DNA from: Siphonodentalium dalli
Lineage: Eukaryota; Mollusca; Scaphopoda; Gadilida; Siphonodentaliidae
Direction of reading: 5' to 3'
DNA: 64,000 bases
NCBI GenBank assembly: GCA_032622095.1
Contig: CP136062.1
Location: forward strand, 162,748,875 to 162,812,874
The translations under genes and the position numbers were made by a program. This document shows, piece after piece, positions 61,704 through 64,000 of this stretch (positions within the stretch are counted from its first letter, which is position 1; every line of letters begins with the position of its first letter). The notes under the pieces were generated by a model. The model saw only the letters and a list, made by a program, of their open reading frames with translations, was not told where the DNA came from and did no database searches.

Positions 61704-62264
61704 ATGGCGAATAATGATGAAGAAATGGGTTCTGTCGGGTACAGTTTTGAACCTGAATTCACGGACGAGGATCTCGCCAATTTAGCGTCCAATTCACCTG
61801 TTGTTTCTTCGGTTGATTCCCGATTTCTTGATCGCTCGCTTGGAATTGACTGGTGTTTATGTCAGGAATGTGGTATTATGCCTAACGATGAAGATTGTGT
61901 TTGTTGCCGAGAAGAGGAGTATTGTCAGAAGCTTATACCAGATGATCAGTCATGTGTAACATGTAATCCCCAATTTGAAAAGTTGTGTTTGGACCCTGAT
62001 GTTCTGATAGTCACATTTCTACAGATCATGCTTTATAAAAAGCAGAGAAGAAGAGCCCCAGATGTTTTGAACAACAATCAGTATAGATTGTCTGCTTACA
62101 GAACATTCATCTGTTGGGCTTTGCGGGGCGAGAGGTTAGGATTGTATAATCGAATTGTTCTTCCAGCTTGTGTTATCAAGAAGATCCGTCAGCGATTTCC
62201 AGATCCCAATAACATTTATACAGGGTTCAAGACAGCTGCAGAGAGTTATGACTTATTCCATTGA
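61704..62264 (+). CDS. Stand-alone P2X7 receptor intracellular (ballast) domain protein
   Basis: A 186-codon single open frame, start ATGG with A at -3. Residues 1-49 are acidic and probably flexible. From residue 50 the sequence follows the cytoplasmic ballast domain of P2X7 receptors: W50-C-x-C-x-x-C (51, 53, 56), C65-x-C-C-R-E, further cysteines at 74, 84, 87 and 95, an LQIMLYKK helix, AYR near 131-133, LPACVIKKIRQRFP near 153-166 and YTGFK near 172-176. In P2X7 the cysteines bind zinc and the domain binds guanine nucleotide; conservation suggests zinc binding here (inferred). No transmembrane segment or ATP-binding ectodomain is present, so it is not a channel. Intron-less, intracellular, function unknown. 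A possible ATTAAA polyadenylation signal lies at 62390. Invertebrates often carry many such genes. Confidence 0.85.
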   Translation: MANNDEEMGSVGYSFEPEFTDEDLANLASNSPVVSSVDSRFLDRSLGIDWCLCQECGIMPNDEDCVCCREEEYCQKLIPDDQSCVTCNPQFEKLCLDPDVLIVTFLQIMLYKKQRRRAPDVLNNNQYRLSAYRTFICWALRGERLGLYNRIVLPACVIKKIRQRFPDPNNIYTGFKTAAESYDLFH

Positions 62265-62456
62265 ATATTCTAGGGATTGTTGTTGTTGTTAATTTCTCAT
62301 TTTGAGGAAAACATGTTAAGCAATATTCAGGTGGGTCCTTTGCATTGAAATTGGGATTACATCATAAAATATGTACAGACAATAACACTATTAAAGGCAT
62401 CCAGATGGCTGAGATGCGTCTGTTACGTTGTAGACAATATGCAATATGATTGGCTG

Positions 62457-62790
62457 TGGCGTAGGTGAAAGCTTATTCGTTGGAGGGTTTGGGGTAGAAG
62501 AGCCCATTTATTGTTAGGGGTGGGTGGAATCCCAGTGTAACTAATCCTCAAAATAAGGATGGGAACACAGAGAGCCCGCTTTCACCCCGTTTCTTTAATA
62601 TGTATGCAGTTGTGATGTAGGCGTAGGTGAAAGCTTATTCGTTGGATGGGGTAGGGTAGAAGAGCCCATTTATTGTTAGGGGTTCCCAGAGAGCCCGCTT
62701 TCACCCCGTTTCTTTAATATGTACACCATTGTGGCATAGGCGTATGTGAAAGCTTATTCATTGGAGGGGAGGGGGCTGATAGTGGTTGAC
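62457..62790. repeat. Three direct repeats downstream of the P2X7-domain gene
   Basis: 'ggcgtaggtgaaagcttatt' and 'cgttgga' words occur at about 62459, 62619 and 62739; 'gagcccgctttcaccccgtt' occurs at about 62573 and 62691. Spacing shortens from 160 to 120 bp because the second unit lacks an internal piece. Confidence 0.85.
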
Positions 62791-63919
62791 AACTCCATGC
62801 AACCATGGGGTAAATTTGTGGTTACTCAATGTCACAACATGCGCATGTTAACCGCTAGCCTTAGTTACTGTGATATATATTTTATACTGATATATTATCA
62901 GCCAGTCGACACACAGTATTGCAACTTGGATACCAGCACAAAGGGTGCTATTATTTTTTTTAATTTTTTTTTATTAAAATTGTAAGTCGATGTTCCCGAA
63001 TACATTTATACTTTTAACTCAAGTGATGAATCTGATTTTCTCCATAATTCAAAATTTTTATGTCACATGTGAGCTCCACCCTCACCCTAATTTTGTTTTT
63101 TATTATTAAATCATTTAATAATATAATAGATGTAAACTACTCTGGACATTAATGAAAACAAAATTATGTTTGTTATAAGTATCCAAATTGGCAAATACAA
63201 AAATTGGCCTAAGTTATTGTTAGATGTTAGTGAAATTGGTCATTAGAAAGAAATATTAGTCCCAGTACCGCTTTAAGCAAATTACAGTATAAACCACTGT
63301 CTATTGCTACTCTCAGGTGCCTAATAATAGTGTCAGCATGATTATTAATTTTGGAGAAAATTCCCAATGATCACTATTATTTGGCATTGAGACATAGAGT
63401 GAAATTGCCATCACTATTATTAATTTCAGCCTATATCCACAACCACCACTATTATTATGCCATCACGATTATTAGTCACCTGAGACTGAGTACTTTTTAT
63501 TTCTGATGGCCAAGGAGAACATCAGAAGGACACAGGTGTGTTACTGTTAGAGTTGTTACCAGTGCTGTCACTAGTGTCAGCTGACAATATTTCTGATGTA
63601 TTTATATTATAATTTTTCTGAGAAAAATAGATTTACCCCCCCCCCCGGGTTTATTTCTGTACGGTATATATCGGTTATTTCTGTAACAGTATAACAGTCA
63701 GTATGATTCTGTTTTTATAGTGTAAATCTATTCAAATTAAATCACGTAATGTAATTCATCCACTCAACTTAGAACTTATAGAAGTTAGAACCTTCCGAAA
63801 AAAGAAAAAAATTATTTTCTTTTCTTCAAATTGAAGTGTCACTGTCACAAATAGAACCAGGAGTATATTAAAATTTAAACACAAGTTATTATGGGAGGCC
63901 CTTTTCACATTTATTATTT
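62791..63919. other. Intergenic, AT-rich, no gene recognised
   Basis: Contains loosely repeated 'cactattatta' words (63350-63480), a C-run near 63638 and the TTAA at 63273-63276 preceded by an inverse 'AGCGGTAC' end. No coding region is supported. Confidence 0.5.
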
Positions 63920-64000
63920 ATTTGCGCTTAAGCATAAATCATTTGCACTTAAGTGCAAATCATTTGCGCTTAAGCGCTTATCATTTACGCTTAAATGCAA
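63920..64000. repeat. 21-bp palindromic tandem repeat at the window edge
   Basis: Four units starting at 63920, 63941, 63962 and 63983, each centred on cttaag or a variant. The second contains the perfect palindrome tttgcacttaagtgcaaa. The repeat runs past the end of the window. Confidence 0.85.

Overview
This window looks like intron-rich, repeat-laden DNA from a marine invertebrate, most likely a mollusc. This is inferred from the style of the dispersed repeats, from split calcium-binding EGF exons, and from a stand-alone P2X7-ballast-domain gene. There is no sign of bacterial gene organisation. Most of the sequence is non-coding.

Two genes can be supported. (1) On the minus strand a large multi-EGF gene runs through the window. 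I find nine EGF exons of 111 or 114 bp, in transcription order 58333-58220, 49617-49504, 45004-44891, 41119-41006, 38825-38715, 31450-31337, 23075-22962, 21100-20987 and 285-175. Every exon has AG/GT splice sites and phase 1 at both ends, so all join in frame. Neither the start nor the end of the gene lies in the window. (2) On the plus strand at 61704-62264, a single open frame encodes a 186-residue protein with the cysteine-rich intracellular (ballast) domain of P2X7 receptors but no channel part.

Layout: 1-310 EGF exon and flank; 310-18755 a 2.37-kb tandem array of six full units plus a partial one, with a 3.6-kb DNA transposon inserted in unit 2; 18988-22520 block B (EGF exon plus a 155-160 bp tandem repeat); 22548-23191 a second copy of the B exon; 25790-30555 tandem and dispersed repeats; 31337-31450 an EGF exon; 32-38 kb foldback MITEs and repeat remnants; 38541-42538 a second copy of blocks A and B lacking the array; 42705-43535 a retroelement remnant; 44.9-58.3 kb three more EGF exons among MITEs, a hAT-like element and a repeat of the 25.8-kb array; 57-60.3 kb two inverted TTAA-flanked MITEs; 61.2-63.3 kb the P2X7-domain gene.

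The most interesting signal is in the duplicated EGF exons. Exon copies differ by about 3.5-8%, while the introns immediately beside them differ by about 0.25-1.2%. By hand count, 13 of the 15 base changes in the three direct comparisons alter the protein, and none touches a cysteine. This suggests diversifying selection, or conversion from other EGF exons, acting on freshly duplicated modules. Other points of note are the near-identical intronic macrosatellite, a template-switch-like scar at the A/B duplication junction, MITE families sharing one hairpin core, and a possible TTAA-flanked element around the P2X7-domain gene. All counts were made by eye.
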